A stretch of DNA of 64,000 bases from Panagrolaimus kolymaensis (Eukaryota > Nematoda > Chromadorea > Rhabditida > Panagrolaimidae): positions 1,674,001 through 1,738,000 of the forward strand of contig JAJQJQ010000012.1 of the NCBI GenBank assembly GCA_028622995.1, written 5' to 3'. This document shows positions 23,801-38,500 of this stretch, piece by piece. The notes beneath the pieces were generated by a model that had not been told where the DNA came from, searched no databases, and saw only the letters and a program-made list of their open reading frames with translations. A program made the translations under genes and the position numbers. Within the stretch, counting starts at the first letter, position 1. Each line of letters opens with the position of its first letter.

Positions 23801-26800
23801 AAGAAAAAGTCATAAGATAAAATGTTTTTGAACAAAATCTGATAAATAATAAAACCATAAAAACTATGAAAAAATAAGGGTAAATAAATATATTGAAAAT
23901 GTGCTAGTGGCATCGCTTTGGAAAAATGGCTTATGTTAGTTGAATTCTTAGAGGCAGATAATATATGTTTTTGATGCATTTGTTTATTAAAAAATGCTCG
24001 GTACCTTACTTTCACCTGTTTTTTTTATATCTCTAACTAAAATAGCATTCTTCTAAAAATTATCAAAATTTGCCAGGTTTTAAGCCTAAATTGATTTTGT
24101 AGTTAAAGTTTTATGTCTTTGATTACATAAGTAAAAGGAAGATATTTGTGTTTTCAACCCAATTCACTTCCTTTTAAAAAAGCACAATTAAAAATTTGGT
24201 CTTTACCCGGACACATTTCTTTGTATTCTTTCTTTATGGACATAAATTCAAGTAACATTGTTGTTTTTTATATTTCATTTTTTTCATTGACAAAAAATAA
24301 GTTGAAAAACTTTTTAGGCACTTTATTTTATTTTAAAAAGATTTCAAACAATTTTTTTACCTTTTTGCTAAAAAATACATGATTACTTGCTACTTGACAA
24401 ATTGCAAAATAGAAAAACTTCACAAAATTCACGTGTGTATTTTTTTTATTTTACTCAATTCAACCCAACCTATTCAACTCGACTCGACTCAATTGTTAAC
24501 ATACATAAAAGAAACATATGTAGTCGATGTCTTCGTTGTCGTCAAATTTTCTGTAGAGAAAAGTTTTGCGCATTTCATTTTTTTTTGAGTTTAGTTTTTT
24601 TTCTTGTTGCATTTTTTTATTTTCGAGGTTTTCGAAAGTCTTTTCTCTGCTTTTGCTTGCTTGGTTGGTGGATGTCGTCAGTCGACAACGACGAATGTTG
24701 TTGTCGTTGGTTGATGGAAAACCGAAACTCTCTCTCACATACTATGTTTCTCGAGGTCCCCTTTCAACTCGTTCTTCTTTCAACAAGCAAGCAAATTGTC
24801 AATTATGCGGATAGCAGCAGCAAAAAAATGGTGTTCATCGAGACTCTCCATCCTCTTTATATTTTTTTTTGCGGCTGCACTGAAACAAGTGAAGCGACAT
24901 TTTGCAATCATTTTTTTTTAAAAAACACAAAAAATAGCAAAGCAAAAAAAAAAAGCAAAGTGAGTGAGAAAGAGAGAGAGAGTCTATGTTTGATGATAAA
25001 AAAAAAAGAAAGAAAGAAGAAAAAGTATGAAATACTACGGACAAACCCTTTAGGGTTTTTTTCTTGCCTTTACATCCGCGCATGTCTTCACAACCACCAC
25101 ACGTACGTCTTTTTTTTTTTGTGTGACAGCAGCTGTGGGAACTCCACTTCTTCTTATGTTGCATTAAAAATAAAAAAAAAACAGAAAGAAAAAAAGAAAA
25201 GAAAATTGAGCCAAGTCCGTTGTCGCTGCTGTCTTTTGCGTGTGCACTCCGTGAAAAAAAGCTGACGACGAGAATTAAACAGAAAAAAAAGGAAGGGAGG
25301 AAGGAAAAAAAAGCTAGCTAGTGAGGTTGGTTGCATCCATCGGCAGCTTTTTTTCAATGCCGTTATTTGAAGAAGAAAAAAATAAGTGGAATGTTGCAAA
25401 AAAAAAAAAGAGGTTTGGATGCTTTTTCAAAAAAGGCTTTTAGCAAACACGGAAACATATGTTCTTTATATATTTTTTTATTTTATTTTTATTTAATGCC
25501 TTCAGGGAGGGTCTAATTCTAACATGTCATCGGAAGTGAAACTTCTCGCCTACTTTTTTTGGCTTTAGAAGTTAGCATTAAGTTTTAGAAAGTCTTTAGT
25601 TTTTTTAAATATTAAATTAAACCTTTTCTTTAAAAAAAAATGTCGTTTCATTAATGGTATAAAATGTAAAACCCTAAAAAAGAAAAATTACCTTCATTCT
25701 ACTTTTGTTTTTTGTTTTGTTCGTACTAATCCGATCAAACATTCGATAATTAACTTTTCTAACTTTCCGGTTTTTTTTTTTTTGCACTTTTTTATTTCCA
25801 TCGCCCTACACGAACTCTTTTATTTTTTGTTTAATTTAAAAATTAACCAACATTATTTGCTAGTTTTTGTTAAATAAAATAAGAATTTCTTAGCAATACC
25901 TTTCCTTCTCATTGCGAAAATTTTGACATCTGTTTTTTTCTATGTTCCAAGTCAACTTTTAAAATTTAAATCTTTCACAAATTGCGTAGTTGTATAATAT
26001 TTTTTACGATTTATAAACCGTCATAGTTTTGAGTTTTTGCTTCCACCATACATATGCATATGCTAATTATCTTCCTCTCATATTCCCTTCAAAAAAAACA
26101 ACAATCAAAACAACCTTTTTTAAATTCCAAAAATCATTTAAAAAAACTTTTTTAAATGCATTAATAATTTAATCAAAGCTGATCGAAGTAGTGCATATTT
26201 TATGTTTAATCTTTGAACGAGTTTAAAAAAGTGTGAAACTCCAAAACCATTATCATTTTGTCTCTTCTTTGGTTATAATTTTTTTCTCACAGGATTCATT
26301 CATTGAATTATTTATGCTGATATAAGTTATCTCTTTTCACTGGAGTTTGCTTCTTCTTCGGATGACGTTTTTTATAAAGAAAAACTTTTAAAGAGACAAA
26401 TCCTTTTTTCTTTTTTTCAAAAATAAAAAAATAAAACTAAAAAAATATTTTTCCTTCGTAGTTTTTAACTATTTGTTTTTCATCTTTTTTTATTTTATTC
26501 TATGTTTGAGTTTTTTTTTCTCGAGATGAGAGAATATAAAATTTGACACCGGAAATTTGCGCTGCTTTATTTTTAAAAAAGCAAAAAATTTTATTTAAAA
26601 AAAGCAAAGTGTATTTTTTCTTCTCAAACACATGTGTCTCAATTAGCGAAACAAATTTTGTGCTATTTTTTATAACACATATTTTTTTTACTCAAATCTT
26701 GCAACAAAAATTGGGTATTGTCGCAAATAAAGACATTTTTTAAGAATTATAAAAGCTTTACAAAAACAGATATCCTATTAACTTTTTACCTTTTTTTGCT

Positions 26801-29534
26801 GTTTCTTTTTCAAATTGGTGAAGAAAAAAAGCTGCGAACAATTACCCGATTTTCCTTGCAAACACTCGCTAAATCATATTAGTCTTTCACAAAGCTGTTT
26901 TTTTCTTCTTCGATGTCTGCTTTTAGTTTTTACCTCAAGTGTGCATCATTCGTGAAGAAAATCGTTACAATTGCAACAATTCAAAAAAATACACGAATTT
27001 TTTCTTTTTCAATTTTTCAATTTCGAACAAAGTTGTTTTTTTGTTCCAATTCAAAAAACCTTCTGATGCCAAAGTTGAATTTTTCATGCTTCAACAAAGT
27101 TGTGAACCCGTGGTTTTCATTGTTCTAGGCTTTTTTTGTTATTTTTTTCTCGATGTATGTAGTTATTGTTGCCAAAAACACATATGTACATATTTGTTTT
27201 TTTTTCTTCAAGATTTTTCACCCATAAAAAAAAACTTTGGAACTCCACCTTTTTTTTATATTTGAACCACACTTGAAAATCCATGGTAGCAGGTTTCTTG
27301 TTTTTTCTTTTCTTACTCAGTGTTTTCGATTGCTGTCGTCTTTTTTCTTTCTTTCTTTTTTTTGCTTTGCATCCGTGAGAACAATTTACAACAATTTTAG
27401 CCTCAAGAAGAAAAAAAATGAGATAGAAACTTTTTAACAAAAAATCTTAAAAGGCATTCTCGAACGCCTTCATTCGTCGTTTTTTTACGTACATAAATTT
27501 ACTTTGACAGAAAAATTTTTTTAAAGAATAAATTGATTTAGAATTTTTGCGTTAAAGAGTGAGAAAGAGAAAGAAGGTGACGTTTACAGTAAAAAATATT
27601 GTTAATAGCGGCATTTTTTTGCTTATAAAAATCAAAAATTTTAGTTTTGTATGGGTTATTTTTAAGCTACTATTTCGCTTGAAAAAATTACTCACAATTT
27701 TTTAACCTTTGCACTTTTGTAATGATTTACGACTCCATAGTAATAGCTTTTGATATGGTGAATCATATTTACTTGACCGTTTGTCTTTTCTTTTTTCCAT
27801 TTAATCACAAAAAATTGTTGAATCTTTGAATTTTGCTTTCAGGAGAAAAAATATTTTTTGCATTTTTCATAAACTCTCTTCGACTTCCATATCTCTAATT
27901 AAAACATTACAAAAAATTGATTTAACGAAATCCATCCCGAGATTTTTCTAGTAACTTTTTAAGCTTTTGTAAAAGTGCTAAAGCCTTTTAGTGTTTTTTT
28001 TTTCTTGGTATGTTTGAACATATTTTGTTTTTTTTATCTGAGCCACACACAATGTTGCTGCTCTCTTTTTTTTGTTGCTTCTTGTTCGTCACTATTCGAA
28101 ACGAAGAACATCAAAGGATAAATGTTTTCATTAAAAAACAATTTATTCTTCTATATATTTTTTTTACAAAAATCTTTTTTAAAAGCTCATTTCAAAACAA
28201 AAAAATGTGTTTTTGCCTATATTTTTTTTTCATTGGTTAAAGTCTATGTGTCACATAATTGTAAGACTTTAGTCAGTCCACCTGGGAGCTTCCAAAGTTA
28301 ATTTTAATATTTTTATGTTTTCTTTCAATATAAATCCCTTTTAAATACAGCGGACAATTTAAATACAATCTTTTTCTTTTCCTTTTTCACGTGAGAATTA
28401 CTATTTTTATTTTTATAATAAAAAAACTTTTTAAATTCTTTTTTCAACAATTTATTTTTTGATATTTATATCACATTTTGTTGTTGCTTTTGTAAGTATG
28501 TGTGATGACCTTTTTTCAAGCGCAAAGATTATTACTATTCATAAACATTATTTTGGGTTATGTAGGGTTGATGATTAATAAAAATGTAAATATTTTTGAA
28601 TTTAAACTTTGATATTTTTTAGCCAATTTTTTGTCTCATTTTATTCTTTAATTTTTCTTTGTTGTTTTATTTTCTTAGATTTTTACAGAGATTTAGACTA
28701 GAATTTATTTTTCTTAATACTTTTTATTTTAAAAGCATATGAAAAAGCTAATTTCTGCTTCACTATGACAATATCTGTAGTTTTTGTTACTATAAATTTA
28801 CAAAAGAAGAAGTTTATTTTAAGCCGATTTTTAATAAAATCTTACAAATAATTTCTAAAATTTGTATCCCAAAAATAAATCCATGAAACCATAATCTTTA
28901 TATCTCAATGCTGCGATAAGAAATCCAGGTGCTTTAGAGGACTTTTCGAGTTTAATTTTTCCCCTTCAATCACTTTACTAAATTCTAAAGAAAAAACTTT
29001 TTTTTCCACAAATGCCACCCTACTTATTTTCCTCCAAATTTTTTTACAACCATCTTCCTTTCAAAAAAAACTAATGTACCACCAACAACTTGGATACTCA
29101 AGTTATTTTCTTTTCTTATCATTGTTTAAAAAAATTTTCTTCGCATTGGAATTATTTTTCTTTATTTTTTTTCTCGCCCCGTTCATTTTTTCCTTTTCAT
29201 TTTTCGTGCATGCATGAACGAAAGTTGTTTATCATCAAATTGAATTGATAGCCACCCTTTCAAAAAAAAAAAAGAAAGTAATGAAGGGAGTAAAAAACCC
29301 AACAAATTTGACATCGACAATCAAATCAAGTTTCCATCTATCTATCGCTTTTTTGTTTTTCAGGTGGCAACAGCAACAACAAAAAAGAAGCAAGAAAGAA
29401 AGACGAAGAAAATTAAATTCACGTGAAGAAAAGGGATTGAATTGTTTTTTTTTTCTTTGGTAATGGAAAATTATTATTTTTATTTTTATTAAGTTTACAA
29501 AAAAATATATATATAAACTAAAGAAAGAAGAAGA
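20894..29534. other. Long AT-rich non-coding region upstream of the SAEG-1-like gene
   Basis: About 8.6 kb shows no supportable gene. T runs of 6-12 bases are frequent. Islands of imperfect GTC/GTT or AAC/GAC trinucleotide repeats occur at about 21655-21690, 24520-24545 and 24670-24706. The longest frame (24387-25265, +, 292 codons) is a low-complexity K/F/S/C-rich translation with no recognisable motif. A small perfect inverted repeat, CAGGCT-TTC-AGCCTG, lies near 23030. The last few hundred bases probably include the promoter and any 5' UTR exon of the gene at 29535; a TTTTTCAG lies near 29362. Confidence 0.6.
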
Positions 29535-32500
29535 ATGAATTATCCTAATCAAGGTCATTTTACTGTTTCTCCACATAACAATAGTAATAGCTTTGGATCG
29601 GATGCTGGTGATTTTCCTTCAGGACCAATGCAACCTCCACAACAGCCATTTGGAAATGGTGGAAATGGAGGTGATTATGGTCCATTAGAAATTCAGTGCT
29701 CATCTCAACAACACCAACCAAACCAACATCAGCCACCTCAATATTATTCAACTCCACAATCACAACAACAAATGGATGTGGATATGGATCCTCAGCACCA
29801 ACAACAACGGCAACAACATTCTTCATCCTTTTCAAATACCTTACAACCCATTCCACCTCGAAGAACTGTAAGCTTTGGAGGTTTACCACCTCCACAAATG
29901 CAACAACAACAACAACAACATCCTTTTATGCATCCTCCACCACCAGCACAGCCCCAGCAGTAAGTTTCGCACCTTTGATATTTTTTACCTGTTTTTTTTT
30001 ATCAAAGATAAAAAATCATTATTCAAAAAAAATTTCTGCATTCTTGATAATCAAGAAAATATTTTGGACCGGGCAATTGCATCGTCCATGTCTATCATTA
30101 TTATCATCGTCAATAACAATGTATAAACCTTAGAAAAACGATTCTCTTTTTATCGCTCATTCTCGCCCAATTTCATTGAAGAGTAACAGCAACAAGCAGT
30201 TGATGTCTCACATTCATTTGAAAAGGGACACTCTTGTTTTTTTCGTTTCAACAAAAAAATATTTATTGATAGTTTTCGGGTGTTTTTAGTTTTTTTCTGC
30301 TCTCTTTTTTTGCTTCAAAAAACTTTTGTTTTTGACACTATTTTTTGCTGTTATTGGTGCAAAAACTATTTATCTCACAAACAAATGATAGCTTGAGGAT
30401 CCCATTTCTTATGCGTCATTCGAACGTTATTTATTTTGAAAGGGAAAAAAAAAAGAAGTTTAAAAACACTGTAATTGCGGTTAAAAAAAATTTAACCTTC
30501 AAAATGATTAAACCATTTTTCGTGATTTTTAAGAGGGTAAATTACTGCCACTGATTCTTATCTTTCATATTTAGAAATATAAATCTTTGTATTTTTAGTA
30601 ATTAATTTCGACAAAAATTTTCCTTTCAAAGCAACCGTTTATTTTTTTGATCAGGATTTTTTATAACCATACACTTTTATGCTTTATTAAAATGCTAAAA
30701 ATATCATAAAAGTTTAAAAATTCATTGTATCATCATACCTTTTATCACAACTATCATTTTTTTACACTATAATGTTTTGATATTTGAAGATTAAAAAAAT
30801 AATTAAAATGCAAAAACAAATCATTCATTTTTATGTGTTTTTGTTAAAATTTATAGGATGCAATCACTTATGGGTCTCACCCCTGTTTTTAACCCGTAGG
30901 TGTTACACGCAAAGTTCACATTTTTATATATATTTTTTTGCCTGGTCCTTTTCTCCATCAAAACAACTTTTTTCTATTTCTTTTTGGTTTATGATAAAAA
31001 AATTGATCAAATTGTTTACAACTTTTTTTCTTTTTTTTAACTCCATTTTCTATTTTTAATTTTTTCTTTTTTTTTGAAAAATTAAATTAACAGAATTTTT
31101 TTTATTTTTCAGCTGTTCTCCACAGCTTCAACACCACCCGCATCAACAGCAAACTCCAACGCTGCAACAGCAGCAATCATTGCAACCTCCTCCTTCATTC
31201 AATATGGACAAGGGAGGCACGAATAATAATAGCAACAACAACGGCTACTTACATTCCCTACAGCCACCACCACAACCTTCATCAGAGCAACAACAACATA
31301 GTCCATTTAATAATTTTAATAATAATAATTCACACTATTCTATGCCACCACCACTGCCTCAACAACCACAGCAACAACACCACCATCAACAGCAGCATCC
31401 ACCACCGATGAGAAAATTCAGTCATATTGTGATGGCACAACATTCAGGATTTCTTGATAATTATCCTCCTCAACAACCAAATCATGAAATATTTCGAGCC
31501 CATTCGACTGTAACCGTGAATCTTGATAATCATCAAAATCAAAATCAACCACCTTTAAGTTGGAGAAAAATGTCTTTGGCACCAAACTTTAAAATGTAAG
31601 AGTTTTATTTTTCATTATCTAAATATTTATGCGTCTTCCAAAATTTCAAAAGCGCGTCTGTATTTTCGAAGCTAAATATTTTTAATGCTAATTATTTACA
31701 GCAGATTCGAAAATATAAATAAAAGTTAAATTTTTCGCTTTTCCTGCTATAGAGTTTTTTTAAATTGAAATTTTAGAAAACCTGAGAACTTCCTTGCGTT
31801 TATTAGTCAGTGAATGTTTTGTTTTTAAAGGTTTATTTTTATTTTATAAAAAATATGAATGTAGCCTTGTTTGTGAATATTTCCCATTTTAGAAAATGTA
31901 AAAAGTCTTGGGAAAATGAACTTTTATTTTCCCATCAAAAAAGCACGTTATTATACTTTTAATATTTAAATATAAAACATGCTGTAAAATTTGTGTTTTT
32001 CTCTCCCAAAATATATTTATTTATTATTCAAAAAACATCCCTTTCTCTTAAAAGATTTTTTTAAATTGCTAGTCTTCTTTAAAAAGCTATCTTTTTTAAA
32101 TGGAAACAAACAAAAAATAAGTAAGAACACGGAACTAATAATTATTACAAAAATATGGCTAATGATACTTTGGCACGCGTCGTTGTTGTCTGTAAAAAAA
32201 AACAACAGCAAAAAGTGTAACCAAAAATTAATTTGTGTAAAAAATTACTTTTTTAGTAAACCTAAATTACCTCTTTTCCTTCCTTTTTCTAGTTATCATC
32301 ATCAACACGGAAGGAAGGATTATTTTGAAGCTTTAAACGCGACACAAATAATAAGTTATTAAAAAGTTGGAGCATAGTAGTTTTTTACAGCAATCATTAA
32401 AAATTCAAAACGCGGAAGGTGAAATAATTAGAAAGGTTAAAAAAGACGGATGTAAAATTAAAAAAAATTGCAGTCTCGCGACGTAAATAGAAAATATGTA

Positions 32501-35500
32501 TGTAGTTAAAGTCAGATGTTTACGTTTCCAAAAGCTATGATTCTTTTAAAGGCAATTCTTTTTTTATCCGCCTACAAAATTTTATGTGGTCATGTACTAT
32601 AAAAAATATATATACACGAACAAAACTTGCTTACTCCCAATTTTTTATTATTATTAATGATGCCTTTTTTAAATCTTTTTTAAAAACGCATGCTTGCACT
32701 TTTGTTTTTTTGTTACACCCGGTGTAGCGTTCAATCCAAAAATATACTCTCTTTCTCTCTCTCTCTGATATTTCAACAACACCCTTCTTAATGAATTAAA
32801 AAACGTGTTTATTATTTTTTTATAGGAATTCCTCATATAGCGGCGGAGATTCTCTAGAAGATCAGAAACCATTACAACGAACTCCATCACAAGTTTTGGA
32901 ATATCATAAACGAAAATTATCTCTTCGAAGATTTAGTAGTCAATTAAGAAGTACTAGAGTGCCAGGAAACGCATCAAATCCATCAATGTTGAGTTTAACT
33001 CCATATACTCCTCCACCCATACTATCACCAATTAGAAATGGAAGTGGATTGTTTTGTAAAATTGCAAGAAAGCCATGTAAGTTTTGATATATTTTTTGGC
33101 AATTTTATCGTGAGCTTTTTACAATATATTAATTTAATTGGTGCTTATTAGAACATTATAATTTTAAAAAGTTCATTTCTCGCAGAATACGCATGCGAAA
33201 CGAAATTAATAGATATCATGCGGCTACAGTAGTATAGCAGCAAAGTTCCATAACAGAAAAAAAAATAAAAGCTGTTTAAACTTTTCTCTTTCACGTTGCA
33301 CTAATAATAATTACCACCCAAAAAAACGAAAGAAAAGAAAGCACCCATTTCATTTATATTATTTGCACACATGCTTGTTACATATATATACGATTGACTT
33401 TTAAAGCCTTTTTTCATTTTCAAAGCACAATTTTCCCTTCTTTTTTAAATTATTTATTGTTTGATTTCATTTCAATTCAATAATAAGGAACTATTAGACA
33501 TATAAACTTTGCAACAACAACTTTGGTTCCGCGTTCGTTGTTGAAACAAACAACCAACCCCAAAAAGAAAGAAATAAAAAAAAGCTGCTTTTTTTTATCA
33601 ATCTGCCAGCCAGCCAGTCTTCTTCCTCAAAAGAAAAAAAAACGCAATTGTTTTGCAAAAAAAAGTAATTTCCATTTCTCATTTTTCTCTCTATTCCAAG
33701 AGACGAGACTCTGTTCTTTGCAACAAAAAGAAATATATTTTCCAGAGAATTGAGAAACTAAAATCTTGGAAAAATAAATGTATTTCTTCTTTTTCATTTT
33801 TTTTAATTCTCTGTTGTCTTTTTCTTTCTTTTTGAACGCAAAAAATAGGGGAAAGAAAAAAAATTGAGAATGACCAAGTTTGTCAAAAAAAAAAGAGGCG
33901 AAGAGCACTATTTTTTCTTTCTTTCAAAAGATGTTGTTGTTGCTCATAGTGTCTTTAGTTTTAGTTTTAGCTCTTTTTTTCGTTCAAATGCAAAAAAAAA
34001 ATATGGATGCTAAAATATTCGAGCTCGCGTCAAAAATACATACACAACCACCACCACAGCCTACAAATGTACACCATCCACGTTGTTTGTGCGGGCGCAA
34101 GTAGCAAGCAGCACTCTTGGTTGTGTTCTGCTCTGTTTTTAGTCGTAGTCATCGTCGTCGTCAAAAAAACATTGTGGGCTTATTTTTTTATTTTCGCTCT
34201 ATCCTCTCTCTTATTTTTTTCGTCTACAAATAGCTTGTTTGCAACTAAATTCATTGCAGAAGTAGTTGCAGCAAAAAAAGTAACACATCTTCTTGAAATA
34301 TTACTTTTTTAGTTGTTGTTTGTCGTAGCCTAAAAAAGGATGAAAACTAAAGTTTAATTTTTTCTGAGAAAAACTTTTGAAAAATAAAAGCGCAAAATAT
34401 TTAAATTTTCGCCAGTTCTGTATCAAGCTTCAAAGCTTCCATTCGCAAATTCTAAAGTCTTCAAAGTTGCTTATTATTATTTTGATGAAAAGCTTTCTTT
34501 TCTTCCCTTTTTTAACTATCTTTTTTCGTGAAATTTTATTTTATTTTTTGATGATATTGCAAAATTCCATTTTTATTTGATTATTTTTTTTTGCACACAT
34601 ATATTTCTTTCATTATTTTTCAAGCGACCAACCCATCTTCTTCCCGCTGCTTTTTTTTAAATTCGAAAAAAATTTGTGCTAAAAGTGCAATCGATTGATT
34701 GACTTGATGGAGAAGAAGATGACTCAAATCGATTTGCACTTTATTTTATTTTGCAATTGCAATGGCATGATTATTTCTTTTTTGAAAAAGTCTCAAGATC
34801 TAATTATTCATTGACGACGCATGTGTTTTTTCTTTTCTTCTAACAGCAGTTTTCTATTTAACAAAATTTATGTTTGTAAATTGCAATATGAGATAGTTAG
34901 AATTGAAAATTGAACAAGGATAAAGACGATGAAAAAAAAAAATTTGTAAAACTAATTCGGTTTTTTTTTGCTACTCCGTCAGCGATGAGTAGAGGTTGTT
35001 GCTCTACTCTGGTCGGTCGAAAACTCAAGTAAATTGTTGTATCGTCTCGTCGTAGTTTTTTTAAGAATATTAGCCATCGTTTGTTTTTTTTTTAGTTTTG
35101 CGCACACTCAATTCTTGGTTTTTTTACGACGTCAAATTTATTTTTTAAACCTTTTTTCTCCTTGAATGGGTAGATAAAGAAAAATGAAATAAAAAACCCT
35201 CAAGGGTTAAAGGAGAGAGAATAAAAAGAGTAATGATTCTCCGCTTTTTTTCGTAAATTTAAAACACGCGCAAAACCATTCAATGATTTTTTCAATATTT
35301 TCTTGCATTTCTGCGTTGTCAATGCCGATGTCGGCGATAACAAACATCCGTGGTCATTTTTATTTTTTCTATTAAAAAAAATAGCAGTAATAATCTTCTT
35401 ATTTTCATTTGATCTTTTGCTCTCTTTTTTTTGCACGAAGATATACTTTTTTGCAACATTAAAAAAATTATTCCCTTCTTCCTTTTTTTGCGACTACGAC

Positions 35501-38500
35501 TCTCTGCTTTTTTGGTGGTACTCTGGGTGATAGTCTCAATATCTTTTATTTTATTTTTTGCATGCGTCTCCTTCAAAAATAAATGTGCAATTTCGCAACA
35601 ATAAAAAAAATAAAGAAAATTCTTTTTACCGGTAATTTTTTACACTTTTTTTGTATCACATTTCCATTTCTTCTTTTCCATTTTAACGTATGTACATAAT
35701 TATTTTCCAGCTTCGCTATCAATAATAATGTGCTGAATTTTTTTAGGCATAATTTTTGAAGGTAAAAATAAATAAAAAGAAAAGCTCTTTTAATTCTATT
35801 GCGGCGAAAGAAAAAAAAAATGAGAGAGAAAAAACTCGATTATCGGAAAATATATTTTTTGCACTTTTGTTGTTTGTAACTTACTTACATTAGGCTTAGT
35901 TAGTCGTTGACCTCAGTTTTTTTAGTCCTAAAAATGGTATATTTATTTTATTTAGTTTTTAGTTATGGGTTTTGTTGTGTGCAAAAAAAATTGAGAGCAT
36001 TAAAAAATTGTTTTCAGTTATTTTTTTCTCTGTCATCATTTTTATTTTCTTTCTGAACTTCCTTGTTTGTTGTGTGTTTGACTTTTGATAGAAGGTATCA
36101 TGATCTTTGTTAAAAAATATAGTCTAGGCAAAGTTATAAGACAATAGCTTGCTCGCATTGAACATTTGAACCTCTTTGCTATTAAAAAAGCGCTTGAAAT
36201 TTGAGAAATCTTTTTGGATCAAGAAAAACAATTAGTGCGCATTTTCAACGAAGGTTTTAAAAAAAAAATTTTAATTTTATAATTCACTCTCAGGATTTGC
36301 ATCCATTAATATTCGTTATCAAGAAATTTTTAGCAAAGTTTAAGAATGCCAGACAAAAATTATAAAATTCTATTATTACAAAGTTTTTTAAAATTCCAAA
36401 CTTTGACATATGAGTTTTGACGTAATAGCAGCAGCTTATGTCTAAAGTCTTCTTCCTGCTTTCCGCTACAAAAGCCTTAAACCAAGTTTAGATTTCACGC
36501 ATTTCATCACCACATCTTCAGTAAAAATTTTATGTTTATTATTTTTATCCCAGAAAGATGAGGAAGAAAAACAAACTTGCGTCTTTTTTTTAATTTTGAG
36601 ACAACCTTTTATATTTTGGTTAGCATCACCTCCTCCTTAAAAAATTTGCTAAAGCTTTTTTTTTTCTTCTTCAAATTTTTTGCGCTCCTATTTTTTTGCT
36701 GCCATATTTGTAACTATTTTCAACATTCTATAAATTTTCTTCTTCCTTTTTTTGATATATATGTACAATATTAAATGAAATATAAAAAAAGCCCTGAAGC
36801 ATTTTTTATGTCCTGGTCTCTCTTCAAAGAGCTGTTGCAATGCAAAAAAGAAAAAATTGGAAAACATTTTTTTTATTCTTGTTGAACACACAAAACGTTG
36901 CAGAAAATAACTGACGGCGTGTTCTTTCGGCTGGCGGCTGCTACTTGCAGGAAGAAGAAATATAAAAATAAACGCAATCGAGCATTTTATTTTTTCCATT
37001 TTTATTTTTCTCGACTGGCATGTTCGGGGTTGTTGTTTTCTTTTTTTCATGTCTTCGTCGTCTGAAGCAGCCACGTCTCGAGCAAGTGCAAGAGTGCAAG
37101 CTTGAGATAGAAAGAAAAGAATGGCAAAGAAAAGCTGTTCGAATCAAAAAATAAAAAAATTTATCACTTTATTTTTGAGAGCAGCAAAAAAAAAAAAGGA
37201 CATCGAAAAGAATGGCAAAATAGCTTTCTCTTTTTCTATTTTCATTGCAAAACTATTTTTATTTCTCAACTTTGTGCTTTGGTTTATCCTCCTCCATTTT
37301 TTTCCAACTTGTTATTCTTTTTCAATCGGGTGCTTCCTTGCTTATTCGAGAAAAAAAGTTGCTTCATTTTTTTGAGTGAATAACAAAATAGGATAAGATA
37401 AATATGTACAAATATAAATTGTCTTTAGCAGCAGTAATACTGGCAATGCCATTGTTTTCTTTTTTCTTTACATGTCGTTCGTTTTTTATTCTTCAAGATC
37501 TTTGTCAAAACAAAAATAAAAAAGGAGGAAACTCAAAAAAAGTTGTGTTGTTGTTGTTAGCATTTTTGTGCAGCACATAATATTTATTTTTAAAAGGAAG
37601 TAATTTTTGCACTTTCCTTTTTTCTTTCTCATTTTATTATAGCTTACACATGAAAAAAAACTCAAAGTTGTTTTTTTATATACTCAGATTAACCACCTTG
37701 CGAAATTAATAGCGCTGCCATTTTAACCGTTAATAAAATGTTCTCATTTTCTTCCTTTTTTGCTACTGCTTTCCAACAACAAAAATGCGAATGTGAATGC
37801 ATGAGTCAGCTATGCCACATCAGCAGCATCAAGTGTAGTGCCAAAGGGAAAAATTATTCAGGTGTTACCTTTGCTTGTTGCATAACTTGACTTTCTATTT
37901 TTCTATTTATTTCTTTTACCTTTTTTTATTCTCGAAAAATTGAGTACAACTTGTTGCTTTTTTTATTGCTGAAATTTTTTTATTTAAATGAAAAAGAGAG
38001 AGATAATATTATTTTAAAATGCATGGAATCACGTGGTTTTTTTTTACTTTGCATTTTTTGCTTCCATGATTTATCACCTTTTATAGGTTTTGCGATCTTC
38101 TTAGCCGTCGTCGCCGTCTGTCTTTCTTCTTTTTGGGTTTTTTGCACGTTTGTGATTTTTTTTCTCTGCAGTCACGTTTTTTCACTTCTATAATATATAT
38201 TTTATCATTGACAAAAAAGAAATAAAAAAGAAAGAAAGATGATAGTTATGAATATTTATCGTCGCCGTCGTCAACGATGTCGTCTGTCGTCCTTTTGTGA
38301 ATCAATTTTTTTGTTGTTTCTTGCTTGAATCAGTTTCGATGCAAATGGTTAGGTTTTCTAAGGAGTGGTTTATACAAGCAAAACGCGTTCCTTTTTCCTT
38401 TTATTTCTGCTTCCAAGTTATAGGGTTTTAGATCTTATGATAAGAAACATTTTTTTATATTTATTTATTTTTTCAAGGTTGTCTGTATTTAGTTTAAAAA

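Noticed and set aside
24387..25265. 292-codon open frame on the plus strand
   Set aside because: Long, but the translation is low-complexity (Phe, Lys, Ser, Cys runs), has no splice context or motif, overlaps many other frames and lies in a homopolymer-rich upstream region.
35196..35209. Near-palindrome AACCCTCAAGGGTT; also CAGGCT-TTC-AGCCTG near 23030
   Set aside because: Too short and isolated to call a terminator, miRNA precursor or mobile element.
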